A DNA stretch of 64,000 nt from Bin5 sp965200685. GTDB lineage: Bacteria > Chloroflexota > Anaerolineae > Caldilineales > Caldilineaceae. This document shows positions 51,750-59,814 of this stretch, piece by piece. The stretch lies in NCBI GenBank assembly GCA_965200685.1, contig OZ241379.1:930001-994000 (forward strand). The letters run 5' to 3'. Position 1 is the first letter of the stretch, and every line of letters begins with the position of its first letter. The position numbers and the translations under genes were made by a program. Under the pieces are notes generated by a model. It made no database searches and was not told the DNA's origin. It saw nothing but the letters and a program-made list of their open reading frames with translations.

Positions 51750-52712
51750 TCAGAGGTCCAAGGTAAGTTCGTACTGGCGTGCCGTGACCCGGAAACCAAA
51801 AGAGGCGAAGATACGGTTGAGATGGCTATCTGCCGGCTCATTGACGAGACACAGGGTTGCATCTAGGTAGCGAAGCTGCAGGGCCTGCACCAACGGACGG
51901 CCCGCGTCCAAGAGATCGGCATTTGGGTCAACAGCCATATCAAGAATATGCAGCCGCTCCGCTGACCGGCTCTCCACTAGCGCGTAGGCAACCGGCGCGC
52001 CATCTTTAGCCGGAATGGTTAGACCAATTTGATTGGCTGAGGCGCGCCTATCAGGCAAAGCAGAGCAGTGCTCCAGATACCGATGCAGAGTAGGGGCCCG
52101 TCGCTGCCAGGGCATTGCCAACTTGTGCCAGTGATAGAAATTCTGCAGAATCCGAGCCGGGTCGGCCTCTTCTAGTCGCTCAAAGGGAAGGGGAAGCGGC
52201 CCTTGCCGAGGATCTCGCTCCCAACTGAGCAACTCCCTCTGCTCCTGATATCCGAGCCGGTGATAGAAAGATCGGGCCCTCTGGTTCCAAGCCAGCACCT
52301 CTACCTGTAGATGGCTTGCCTCTCGCTCCACAGCCCGACGCTGGATCTGTTCCATCAGCCGCTTGGCCCACCCCTGGCCCCGGTACGCAGGCGCAACATA
52401 CAACCCACCGCACCAGCTTGCATCCTTTTGTACCGCCAATAAAGCAGCCCCACTGCCCCGGGCCCGGCCTCCTTCCCCTACCACCAACACCGCGCAATCT
52501 TCAGCAATGATGCCGGAACACTGCAGGAAATCCTGAAACACCTGTGGCGTATAACTGCAAATTTCTGTGGCCAGTGTAGAATTTACAGGCCCACTGCTCA
52601 TTGACCACTGGTGTTCAAACCCTTCGCGTAGGACATCGATTTCTACAGAAGGGCCGCATATGATGGCCGGCAGACGCGCATCATGCAAAGCAGATGTTGG
52701 ATGCCCAGGCAC
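51750..52712 (-). CDS. GNAT-family acetyltransferase (two GNAT-like halves)
   Basis: A 320-residue protein. The first half (residues 70-175) has a clear GNAT acetyl-CoA loop, GGLYVAPAYRGQGWAKRLMEQ, and ARSFYHRLGYQEQRE. The second half (190-320) shows ERLHILDMAVDPNADLLDAGRPLVQAL and a final FASFGFRVTARQYELTL strand, which looks like a second, weaker GNAT fold. The acceptor substrate is unknown. The start is uncertain because the frame is open upstream with no clear ribosome-binding site. Confidence 0.8.
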   Translation of the reverse strand: MPGHPTSALHDARLPAIICGPSVEIDVLREGFEHQWSMSSGPVNSTLATEICSYTPQVFQDFLQCSGIIAEDCAVLVVGEGGRARGSGAALLAVQKDASWCGGLYVAPAYRGQGWAKRLMEQIQRRAVEREASHLQVEVLAWNQRARSFYHRLGYQEQRELLSWERDPRQGPLPLPFERLEEADPARILQNFYHWHKLAMPWQRRAPTLHRYLEHCSALPDRRASANQIGLTIPAKDGAPVAYALVESRSAERLHILDMAVDPNADLLDAGRPLVQALQLRYLDATLCLVNEPADSHLNRIFASFGFRVTARQYELTLDL

Positions 52713-52733
52713 GCTTGCCGCTCCTCGCTACAC

Positions 52734-53507
52734 CTACTCAGCCCGAGCCACAAAGTCGAACTCTACAATAACCTCTTCAGAGACATTGGCAACACTGGGC
52801 ACCTGCGGAATGGTGAGGGCGTAGGCTTCTCTGGCAATGACAGTCGTGGCAATGCCCTGCAGTTCGCTCTCTGAGACGATCTGCAATGTCACAGTGAAGG
52901 ATACTGGATTGGTGATATCCCGTATTGTCAGATCACCGCTTACATCAAAGGAGACTTCATCGCCGATAGACACAGCGTCCGGCATGCCGGAGATGGCTGT
53001 CGGCGTGAAGGTGATGAACTTATAGCGGCTCGTTTGCAGGATAAAGCGCCGAATAGCTCCATTGCGGCGGTCGTTGTCGGTGATAAATGTATTGGCGTCT
53101 ACCTGAATTGGGCCGATTTCGCTGGCCGACGGGTTGGCCGCATTAACGGTCAGTTCTCCTGAAAGCTCGCTCGTCGTGCCGATAACCGTTTTCGGTGCGC
53201 CAAAGAGCAACTCATCAATGATGAAACGGGCTTCCGACTCTTCCCCTACAATCACAAATGTCTGGGCCGCTGTACTAGCAGACGCCTCGGCCCGGTCCGT
53301 CTCTTCTTTCGGCGTAACGGTAGGTGCAGGGTCCGTCTCGGCTACAGGGGTGTTTGTCGGCTCCGCTTGCGGGGTATCTGTCGCAACGGGTACATCCGTC
53401 ACTTGTGAAGAGCCGCCCGGGACGGTGCAAGACACCAGAAAAAGCATGCTGATCAGCACATAGATCACCAATCGCAGCCTTGTTATCTTTGTTGACTTGT
53501 ATGACAT
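52734..53507 (-). CDS. YceI-like lipoprotein
   Basis: A 257-residue protein with signal peptide LVIYVLISMLFLVSC (lipobox LVSC), then a Thr/Pro/Glu-rich spacer of about 70 residues and a YceI-like lipocalin beta-barrel: EARFIIDELLFGAPKTVIGTTSELSG, then DNDRRNGAIRRFILQTSRY, GDLTIRDITNPVSF. YceI barrels bind isoprenoid-type lipids. The ATG at 53507 puts the signal peptide at the N terminus; a longer frame to 53570 is unlikely. Confidence 0.87.
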   Translation of the reverse strand: MSYKSTKITRLRLVIYVLISMLFLVSCTVPGGSSQVTDVPVATDTPQAEPTNTPVAETDPAPTVTPKEETDRAEASASTAAQTFVIVGEESEARFIIDELLFGAPKTVIGTTSELSGELTVNAANPSASEIGPIQVDANTFITDNDRRNGAIRRFILQTSRYKFITFTPTAISGMPDAVSIGDEVSFDVSGDLTIRDITNPVSFTVTLQIVSESELQGIATTVIAREAYALTIPQVPSVANVSEEVIVEFDFVARAE

Positions 53508-53774
53508 CAAAAATATTCCTCTCTTGTTTATCGTTCTTTTTGAGAAGGAAGAGACGCTAGAGACCGCCACGTGCAGACCCCTGCATATCTACCCTGATCT
53601 GCACTGAATGCCGAGATAAGCGGTCATTGTCCTGATCTGCACGAATCCGAAGCCCCAGGTACGCCCATATTGAACGATAGCGCACATAGCCATATCAGAC
53701 CTATTGATCTCAAGGCGTTATGCTGTCCCCGCAGGGGATGAAGAGATAGCCATTGGGGGGATTACCCAGCATGG
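53508..53774. other. Gap upstream of YceI gene
   Basis: No gene seen. CTGATCTGCAC occurs twice (about 53594 and 53634), and GTCCCCGCAGGGGATGAA at about 53725-53742 resembles a stem of type I-E CRISPR repeats and may be a further decayed unit of the mini-array that follows. Confidence 0.4.
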
Positions 53775-53925
53775 GGATGAACCGCGCGCGCGCCTGGATA
53801 AGCCCCTTCAGACAGTCGCACCCAGAGTACCGGTCCGGATGAACCGCGCGCGCCTGGATAAGCCTCCCACGGTGGGTCTGCCAGTATCAATGAATACGGA
53901 TGAACCGCGCGCGCCTGGATAAGCC
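53775..53925 (-). CRISPR. Orphan CRISPR-like mini-array, 3 repeats
   Basis: Three copies of a 28-base unit that starts GGATGAACCGCGCG and ends CCTGGATAAGCC, at 53775-53804 (with an extra CG), 53837-53864 and 53898-53925. The last two are identical. The interspaces are 32 and 33 bases and unlike each other, so the period is 61-62, typical of type I-E. On the minus strand the unit begins GGCTTATCC, like the start of I-E repeats, but the hairpin is lost. No cas genes are near. Confidence 0.5.
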
Positions 53926-53927
53926 GC

Positions 53928-54200
53928 TCAAGGATGTTTAGCCACCCCCAAGCGCATCACATCGCTCAGCGTAAGATCACCCCAAAGCGATAACAGAAGC
54001 AGCACCACGATCACTAGCCATAACCGGAAATCAGACCGCAGCTTCTCTAGATCTGCCTTAGTAGCCAGCCGCTTATCAGACTCTCCGACCTGCCCCTCCA
54101 GTTTCGCAACCTGCTTCGCCAACTCCTGAAACTCTTTTCTATCCTGCGCCTGTGCCTCCCGTAACTCTTCCCTAGTCACCCAATCCGCCTGCGCTTCCAC
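53928..54200 (-). CDS. Small coiled-coil protein with one membrane helix
   Basis: A 90-residue protein: a charged coiled coil (LREAQAQDRKEFQELAKQV, then KLEGQVGESDKRLATKADL) followed by a membrane helix FRLWLVIVVLLLLSLWG and a short tail. It is a short cousin of the coiled-coil protein at 32044. The type is common in Chloroflexota and often annotated as DUF1640-like; its role is unknown. It sits between the mini-array and an unannotated gap. Confidence 0.65.
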   Translation of the reverse strand: MEAQADWVTREELREAQAQDRKEFQELAKQVAKLEGQVGESDKRLATKADLEKLRSDFRLWLVIVVLLLLSLWGDLTLSDVMRLGVAKHP

Positions 54201-54411
54201 GGTCCGGCCTCCTCCCTGATGTAATGGTGTACCGATCTATGCTATCCTCTCACACCTGCCCACTGGTCGCAATGCCCAGATATGCAGTCTGATCCCCTGA
54301 TCTGCCTGACCCCCGCGAAAACGAACGCCCACAGACGCCCCAAGTGCCGCAGAGATGCCCCCGAGTATACACCCTGGGTTCAACTCTACTGCTGAAAAAA
54401 GGAACACCGCC

Positions 54412-54510
54412 ATGCCAGTTTGTTTCCTTGACGAAGAAGCCGAAATCCTAGACCCGCCCCCCGATCCCGATGAGATGATACCTGCCGCATTTTGGGAAGC
54501 CGCCCTTTAG
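54412..54510 (+). CDS. Possible 32-residue acidic small protein
   Basis: ATG 54412 follows AAAAGGAAC at a suitable distance. The frame encodes MPVCFLDEEAEILDPPPDPD followed by EMIPAAFWEAAL. It is very acidic and proline-rich. A hairpin with a U-rich right arm lies 26 bases after its stop, which supports expression. The family is not recognised. Confidence 0.4.
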   Translation: MPVCFLDEEAEILDPPPDPDEMIPAAFWEAAL

Positions 54511-54535
54511 ACCATCAGACCCAACACCACCAGGT

Positions 54536-54560
54536 TAAAACTGCCTCCCAAGCAGTTTTA
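54536..54560 (+). terminator. Hairpin/terminator after the small frame
   Basis: TAAAACTGC, loop CTCCCAA, GCAGTTTTA: a perfect 9-bp stem with four T in the 3' arm. It could act in both directions. The rest of the gap up to 54745 shows no gene. Confidence 0.5.
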
Positions 54561-54745
54561 CATACACCAACCAATCGCCCAGCACAGCCCGATAGCCTGT
54601 GCCCACACCAAGAAGGAATAACACCCTCTATTAGCTCATGTTATGATGCGGCGTTGATAAAGTGTCCGATTCAATTGTAACCTACCGTTCCATGATTGGC
54701 AAATTATCCCTTAGAAGTAAAGGGAAAAACAATCTCTTTTGCCTT

Positions 54746-55960
54746 TCACTTCGCTCTCCTTACGCCTTGACTGGCACTGTAGCCGGTCAGTTCCACATAA
54801 CCGCGCCCAGTGACGGATGCGCCGTTCATAGTACCGTTGACGACCGTTGCACCTTCATAGTAGGTAAAGGCAACGTCCATTTCCTGATCATCAATCAAGG
54901 GTTCGATTGTCAGCTCAATGTCATATTCCGGGAAGAGAACATGCCAGCCACTGGGATAGGTAATACCACTGTCCGAGCTGGTCCACTGTCCTGTGGCCAT
55001 CAGTTCAAATTCATCCTGCCGGATCGATATCTGTCGTCCATTGGGAAAACTGAGGGTGCTCTTGAAGATATCCTCTTTTCCGCCGGATTCTGTGCGAATT
55101 TCGGCAAACATCAGCACGACGCCGTTATCAAGAGTGACGGCGAACCAGTCCCAGCCCACAGCATCCCGGGTAAGCGCAGATGTGCCGAACTCATGATCCA
55201 TCCAACTCAGGCCGGATACACCGACTTCCACGCCGCGAAAGACGAGCCGTCCAGTGGTATCCATCTGCACAAGGCTATAGTAATGGTTGGCATTGACACA
55301 ATCAGTCTGGGATGACACGTCTACAGCACCCTGCATCATGCCCTGCTGGGCAGAGCAGTGCAGTTCCTGGCCCTTACGACTGAGGCCAGCTTCCCCATGT
55401 AGTAGCGGCGCGCGCGTCTCTGTGAGGGTGAGATCAATGGCGACCCGGCCATCTTCTGTATCGGTAGCGGCCAGGACGCGCATCTGCGCCGGCCCGACCT
55501 CTTGCACGCGCCAGTCGTCGAGCCACACTTCGTAGCGAGGATCAGCGGTTGCGCCGGCCATACCCCCGGCCCCCCGACTGAAACGGTCGAAGCTCAGATG
55601 CTGTCGGTCCGGCGCACTGGTGACAGCGAAGTGGGCCATATAAAGCTGATGAGTGGCGAAAGCAGACGGACGTTCGTGGCTCTCACCCGCTGCCAGAGCA
55701 CTGCGGAAAAACGTAAGCTGAAAGCCGTACGCGCCGCCATCATCGCCGGTCAGGTTGCCGGTATAGTACCACCATTCGGTGGCGTAGTCGTTGTGCGCCC
55801 CGTGATCTCGTGGAAACTGAAAGGCCAACGGTTCCGTCGCCCTAGCGAAGGAATCATCCAATGTGCGGTTGAGGACGTCCACGACATCAGCCGAGGCCAG
55901 CGAAGGTTGGGCGGAGGTACAAGCGGAGCAGAGGAGTAGGGGTATGAGGAGACGCAGCAT
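54746..55960 (-). CDS. CrtC/AttH-like (carotenoid 1,2-hydratase type) lipoprotein
   Basis: A 404-residue lipoprotein with signal LIPLLLCSAC. The body has the AttH/CrtC pattern: PLAFQFPRDHGAHNDYATEW with WWYYTGNL, YGFQLTFFRSAL, YMAHFAVT, GVSGLSWMDHEFG and VGWDWFAVTLDNG. These double-lipocalin proteins include hydroxyneurosporene synthase, but many secreted members have unknown substrates. It ends four bases before the trans-sulfuration gene's downstream boundary, i.e. it is the second gene of that transcript. Confidence 0.85.
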   Translation of the reverse strand: MLRLLIPLLLCSACTSAQPSLASADVVDVLNRTLDDSFARATEPLAFQFPRDHGAHNDYATEWWYYTGNLTGDDGGAYGFQLTFFRSALAAGESHERPSAFATHQLYMAHFAVTSAPDRQHLSFDRFSRGAGGMAGATADPRYEVWLDDWRVQEVGPAQMRVLAATDTEDGRVAIDLTLTETRAPLLHGEAGLSRKGQELHCSAQQGMMQGAVDVSSQTDCVNANHYYSLVQMDTTGRLVFRGVEVGVSGLSWMDHEFGTSALTRDAVGWDWFAVTLDNGVVLMFAEIRTESGGKEDIFKSTLSFPNGRQISIRQDEFELMATGQWTSSDSGITYPSGWHVLFPEYDIELTIEPLIDDQEMDVAFTYYEGATVVNGTMNGASVTGRGYVELTGYSASQGVRRAK

Positions 55961-55963
55961 CTC

Positions 55964-57232
55964 TTACACGTTCTCCAATGCCTGCTCAAAATCGGCCAAC
56001 AGATCCTCCGTATCTTCAATGCCCACGCTCAAGCGTACTAGCTCGTCGGAGATGCCTAGGCCCAAGCGCACTTCCGGGTCCGTATCATAGTAGCTGACAA
56101 GAGCCGGCTGCTCAATCAGACTTTCGACACCGCCCAGGCTGGGCCCGATGCGAGGAATCCGGCAGGCATCAATGAAACGGCTCGTGGCCGGGCCGTCCCC
56201 TTCCACTTCAAAACTAATCACCCCGCCAAATCCTGTCATTGTACGGGCCGCTACTGCATAATCCGGATGACTTTCCAAACCCGGATACCAAACTCGACGG
56301 ATCTTCGGGTGGCTCTCTAGGAAACGGGCCAAATGCAACCCACTCTCGTTATGCTGCCGCATGCGTAGGCCTAATGTCTTCAGGCCCCGTAGGATCAGAT
56401 AGGCGCAATGGGGGTCGAGGACCGCGCCGAGAACTGCTTGGGACTGGCGCAGAGCTGTCGTGAGCGCATAAGCCCCCGTAACACAGCCGGCCAGCAGGTC
56501 ATTATGGCCGGCCAAATATTTCGTTACACTATGGACTACCAGATCCACCCCATATACCAGAGGACAGGCATTAAAGGGCGTAGCAAATGTAGTATCAACG
56601 ATAGTGCGTACATTGTGGCGTCTGGCGACCTCAACCAAGCGGGGATAGTCCAAGCAGCGCAGGAAGGGATTCGTGGGCGATTCGGAGAAGATCAGCTTTG
56701 TGTTGGGCTGAATCGCCCTTTCCAGGGCCGCATAATCCCCCGGCGCAACCGTGGTACAGGTCACGCCAAAACGCGTGAGGAATGTATGGCAGAAGCCCCG
56801 GGTACGGCGATAGCAATCAGCCGTGATCACGAAATGATCGCCTTGGCTGAGCAAAATAAGGAGCGTAGTCGTGATGGCCGCCATCCCACTGGAAAGAACC
56901 AGCGCGTCCTCCGCGCGGTCAAGCGCGGCCAATTTCGCCTCGGCCGCACGCACAGTCGGGTTGCCATAGCGTCCGTACTCCTCCCGTTGCGGCACCTCCC
57001 AAAACATGTGTTCGTCCATATAGGCAAGCAGGTGGGCAGTATCCTGGAATGTATAGGTACTCGTCTGGACGATGGGCACTGTCAAGCTGTCGTGGGAGCG
57101 AAAACGTTCCTCCCCTGCATGGACAGCTTGAGTCGCCAGCGAGGGTTTGCTTGCTACGGCCCCCCGATCAATCGAACAGTCCGATACTCCCGTACCGGAG
57201 GTTTGAACTTTGGTTGTGTTAGAAACGGTCAT
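55964..57232 (-). CDS. Cys/Met-metabolism PLP enzyme (cystathionine gamma-synthase-like)
   Basis: A 422-residue fold-type I PLP enzyme of the trans-sulfuration family. PLP Lys lies in VVHSVTKYLAGHND; YGRYGNPT and SSGMAAITTTLL form the cofactor phosphate site; SLGGVESLIEQPA is the conserved end. It could be cystathionine gamma-synthase, O-acetylhomoserine sulfhydrylase or methionine gamma-lyase. The SAM riboswitch upstream supports a role in methionine or cysteine synthesis. ATG 57232 follows AAAGGAG. Confidence 0.9.
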   Translation of the reverse strand: MTVSNTTKVQTSGTGVSDCSIDRGAVASKPSLATQAVHAGEERFRSHDSLTVPIVQTSTYTFQDTAHLLAYMDEHMFWEVPQREEYGRYGNPTVRAAEAKLAALDRAEDALVLSSGMAAITTTLLILLSQGDHFVITADCYRRTRGFCHTFLTRFGVTCTTVAPGDYAALERAIQPNTKLIFSESPTNPFLRCLDYPRLVEVARRHNVRTIVDTTFATPFNACPLVYGVDLVVHSVTKYLAGHNDLLAGCVTGAYALTTALRQSQAVLGAVLDPHCAYLILRGLKTLGLRMRQHNESGLHLARFLESHPKIRRVWYPGLESHPDYAVAARTMTGFGGVISFEVEGDGPATSRFIDACRIPRIGPSLGGVESLIEQPALVSYYDTDPEVRLGLGISDELVRLSVGIEDTEDLLADFEQALENV

Positions 57233-57294
57233 CGTTTCTCCTTTGAGCTGAACCAACTGCAGTGATGCTTCACTGGTGTTGAGCAGTTGACTGA

Positions 57295-57334
57295 CAAAAA
57301 AGACCCTCTTCTGTCTAGGCACCGGAAGAGGGTC
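57295..57334 (-). terminator. Attenuator terminator of SAM riboswitch
   Basis: Minus strand: GACCCTCTTC, loop, GAAGAGGGTC, then a run of six T. A perfect 10-bp stem. It lies between the aptamer and the coding region, so SAM binding would favour termination. Confidence 0.9.
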
Positions 57335-57346
57335 TTTGACTTCAAG

Positions 57347-57467
57347 ATCTCATCTTTCGGTGCATCCACACCGCCGGAATTGGCACCTGTCGCGCTGTAC
57401 ATGTCTACTACAGCACCGGTTGCCGAGGCTTCAATGGGCCGACCCCTCCACCTCTCTTGATAAGAGT
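57347..57467 (-). promoter_or_regulatory. SAM-I (S-box) riboswitch aptamer
   Basis: The minus strand shows the conserved S-box core: CTTATCAAGAGAGGTGGAGG, then GGCCCATTGAAGCC, TCGGCAACC, GGTGCCAATTCC and a closing GATGAGA. This is the family that senses S-adenosylmethionine. It is placed 115 bases before the trans-sulfuration gene and is followed by a terminator, so expression should fall when SAM is abundant. Confidence 0.95.
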
Positions 57468-57496
57468 CTACGGCAATTCAGTTGTTATACGCGTCT

Positions 57497-57526
57497 AGCA
57501 TATCCTAGCAAATGAGCTATTGTCAA
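57497..57526 (-). promoter_or_regulatory. Predicted promoter of riboswitch transcript
   Basis: On the minus strand TTGACA (57521-57526) and TATGCT (57497-57502), 18 bases apart, about 30 bases before the aptamer start. Confidence 0.65.
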
Positions 57527-57620
57527 ACTACAGAGTTGTGTACGCATACATTAGCCGCTCACCTCTACAATCGACAATTTGCCCGAAAAAACCTTTATAA
57601 ATTGAGTGCAAAATGAAAGG

Positions 57621-57648
57621 TTGTGTTTTTTCAGATGTATGGTACAAT
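57621..57648 (+). promoter_or_regulatory. Possible promoter of PFOR genes
   Basis: TTGTGT (57621-57626) and TACAAT (57643-57648), 16 bases apart, about 80 bases before the PFOR start. The -10 box is good, the -35 box weak. Confidence 0.4.
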
Positions 57649-57730
57649 GCTTTACTACATAGAAATGTACGATATCCTATCGTATCTGGGCATTTGATTT
57701 GCACTCTTTGCTTGCATCAGGAGAACGTTT

Positions 57731-59761
57731 ATGGCAGACACAAATCACCTTTATACATCAGAAAACACAGCGGGATCAACCCGAAATGGCCATGTCCCCT
57801 ATCCGGGGATACCCACAACCACTGATGGGGCCGGCTCAGTCGTCTGGGTCGAAACCCACATCACACAAGCTGCGTGCGCCTATCCCATCACATCCTCCAC
57901 AACAATGGGCGGGGGCTATGGTGCTGCTGTGGCTCATGGGGCCAAAAACCTATGGGGGGACGAACTGAAATTTCTGGAGCCGGAGTCCGAACACAGCGCG
58001 GCGGCCGCCTGTGAAGGATTTGCCGTGGCCGGTGGCCGGGTCAGCAACTACACCTCCGGCCAGGGCCTCATCCTCATGCACGAAGTCCTGTACACCATAT
58101 CCGGGAAACGCTTGCCTGTCGTCTTTCACATCGGTGCCCGTGCCCTCACAAGCCATAGCCTCAATGTCCATGCCGGCCACGATGACGTCATGTCCGTATC
58201 TGACTCCGGTTGGGGCATCCTTTTTGGCCGCACCGCTCAAGAGACCGGCGACCTGGCTCTCATCGCCCGGCGTGCCGCCGAAGATAGCCGCACTCCCTTC
58301 TTCAACGTCCAAGATGGCTTCCTCACCACCCACACCGTTGAAGATGTCCTTCTGTGCGAGCCGGAGATGATGAAAGAATACATCGGCCCTCCCGAAACCA
58401 AGCTGACCAACCTCTTCAACCCCTACAACCCGGTCATGACCGGCGTAGTCCAGAACCAGGACAGCTACATGAAGGGCAAGATCGCCCAACGGGAGTACTA
58501 TTCAAAGGTGGCGGATGTCGTGCAGTATTCCATGGATGAATTCTACCGCCTCACTGGTCGTCGCTACCACATGCTTGACACCTACCGCATGGAAGATGCT
58601 GAATACGCCATAGTGGGCATGGGCTGTATGATCGAGACAGCCAAAGCCACCGTTGATACCATCCGTCGCGAGGAGGGCATCAAACTCGGCGTCGTCCATA
58701 TCACCTGCTATCGGCCTTTCCCCAGCCGCCAGATTGTCGAGACACTCAAACATCTCAAGGGGTTTACAGTACTTGAACGCATGGACGATGCGATTGCCCC
58801 CAACAATCCGCTGACAAACGACGTCAAAGCCGCCTTTGCCGATGCCTACACCGGCAGCCCCGGCTTCCCGGCCATTGACGACATCCCTACTATCTACAGC
58901 GGTTCGGCCGGCCTAGGCAGCCGTGACGTCCGCCCCGGCCATTTCATCTCCATCGCTCGCAACATGGTGGAAGACGGCCCCCGCTTCTTTGTGGTCGGTA
59001 TCAAACATGATCTGGCCCTACCTATGAACGGCGACCCGGACGTGCGGCCAAAGGGGGCCTTTTCCATGCGCGGCCACTCCGTCGGTGGCTTTGGCTCCGT
59101 CACAACCAACAAAGTCATCGCCACAATCGCCGGCGACATCTTCGGCAAAAAGGTACAGGCCTATCCCAAATACGGCTCCGAGAAAAAAGGGCTGCCCACC
59201 ACATACTACCTGACCGTTGCCGACGAACCGATCCTCACCCACTGCGAACTCAATAACGTCGAGTTCGTGCCTATGAACGATATCAACGCCTTCGTCACCA
59301 GCAACCCTCTCGCCGGTATCCAAAACAACGGCACTCTCTTTGTCCAGACCAACAAAACCACGCCAGAAGCCGTGTGGGCCAATGTTCCGCCCAAGGCCAA
59401 AGCTGTCATTCGGGAAAAGAACTTGCGAGTCGTCGCCGCCGACGGTGCCAAAATCTCCCGGGAAGAAGCGCCCGTGGCCGACTTAGAAGTGCGGATGCAG
59501 GGGATTGTATTATTGGGTATCTTCCTCAAGGTGACACCCTTTGCCAAAAATGCCAACCTAGACGATGCTGACGTCATGGAGCGTTCGGAAAAGGCTCTAC
59601 ATAAATACTTCGGCAAACGCGGCGCAGCCGTCGTACAGGCCAACATGCGTTGTGTGCGGCGAGGCTATGAGGAAGCATTCGAGATTCCGCCAGAGATCAT
59701 CGCGCAGGATATTCACTCGCCCATGTTCGTTCCGGGCGCAGAAATTACCCTATTTGCCTAA
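57731..59761 (+). CDS. Pyruvate:ferredoxin oxidoreductase, alpha/gamma part
   Basis: A 676-residue protein equal to the first half of NifJ-type PFOR. Residues 40-290 are the pyrimidine-binding domain (AYPITSSTTMGGGYGAAVAHG, SGQGLILMHEV, HAGHDDVM), followed by a transketolase C-like domain (YRPFPSRQIVETLKH, TVLERMD) and a gamma-type domain from about residue 440 (GIKHDLALPMNG region, MRGHSVGGFGSVTTNKVI). It lacks the cluster and TPP domains, which are in the next gene. It oxidises pyruvate to acetyl-CoA, reducing ferredoxin. AGGAG precedes the ATG. Confidence 0.93.
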   Translation: MADTNHLYTSENTAGSTRNGHVPYPGIPTTTDGAGSVVWVETHITQAACAYPITSSTTMGGGYGAAVAHGAKNLWGDELKFLEPESEHSAAAACEGFAVAGGRVSNYTSGQGLILMHEVLYTISGKRLPVVFHIGARALTSHSLNVHAGHDDVMSVSDSGWGILFGRTAQETGDLALIARRAAEDSRTPFFNVQDGFLTTHTVEDVLLCEPEMMKEYIGPPETKLTNLFNPYNPVMTGVVQNQDSYMKGKIAQREYYSKVADVVQYSMDEFYRLTGRRYHMLDTYRMEDAEYAIVGMGCMIETAKATVDTIRREEGIKLGVVHITCYRPFPSRQIVETLKHLKGFTVLERMDDAIAPNNPLTNDVKAAFADAYTGSPGFPAIDDIPTIYSGSAGLGSRDVRPGHFISIARNMVEDGPRFFVVGIKHDLALPMNGDPDVRPKGAFSMRGHSVGGFGSVTTNKVIATIAGDIFGKKVQAYPKYGSEKKGLPTTYYLTVADEPILTHCELNNVEFVPMNDINAFVTSNPLAGIQNNGTLFVQTNKTTPEAVWANVPPKAKAVIREKNLRVVAADGAKISREEAPVADLEVRMQGIVLLGIFLKVTPFAKNANLDDADVMERSEKALHKYFGKRGAAVVQANMRCVRRGYEEAFEIPPEIIAQDIHSPMFVPGAEITLFA

Positions 59762-59768
59762 AACCCGT

Positions 59769-59786
59769 GGAGAGCAAGTGCTCTCC
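59769..59786 (+). other. Intercistronic hairpin
   Basis: GGAGAGC, loop AAGT, GCTCTCC: a perfect 7-bp stem, eight bases after the PFOR alpha stop. No T tract. Its arms are identical to the core of the hairpin at 26407-26440. Confidence 0.6.
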
Positions 59787-59814
59787 ATGACAGTTCAGAA
59801 AGGAGACAGCTCCT

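Noticed and set aside
56408..57265. 285-residue plus frame opposite the trans-sulfuration gene
   Set aside because: Antisense to a PLP enzyme with intact active-site motifs.
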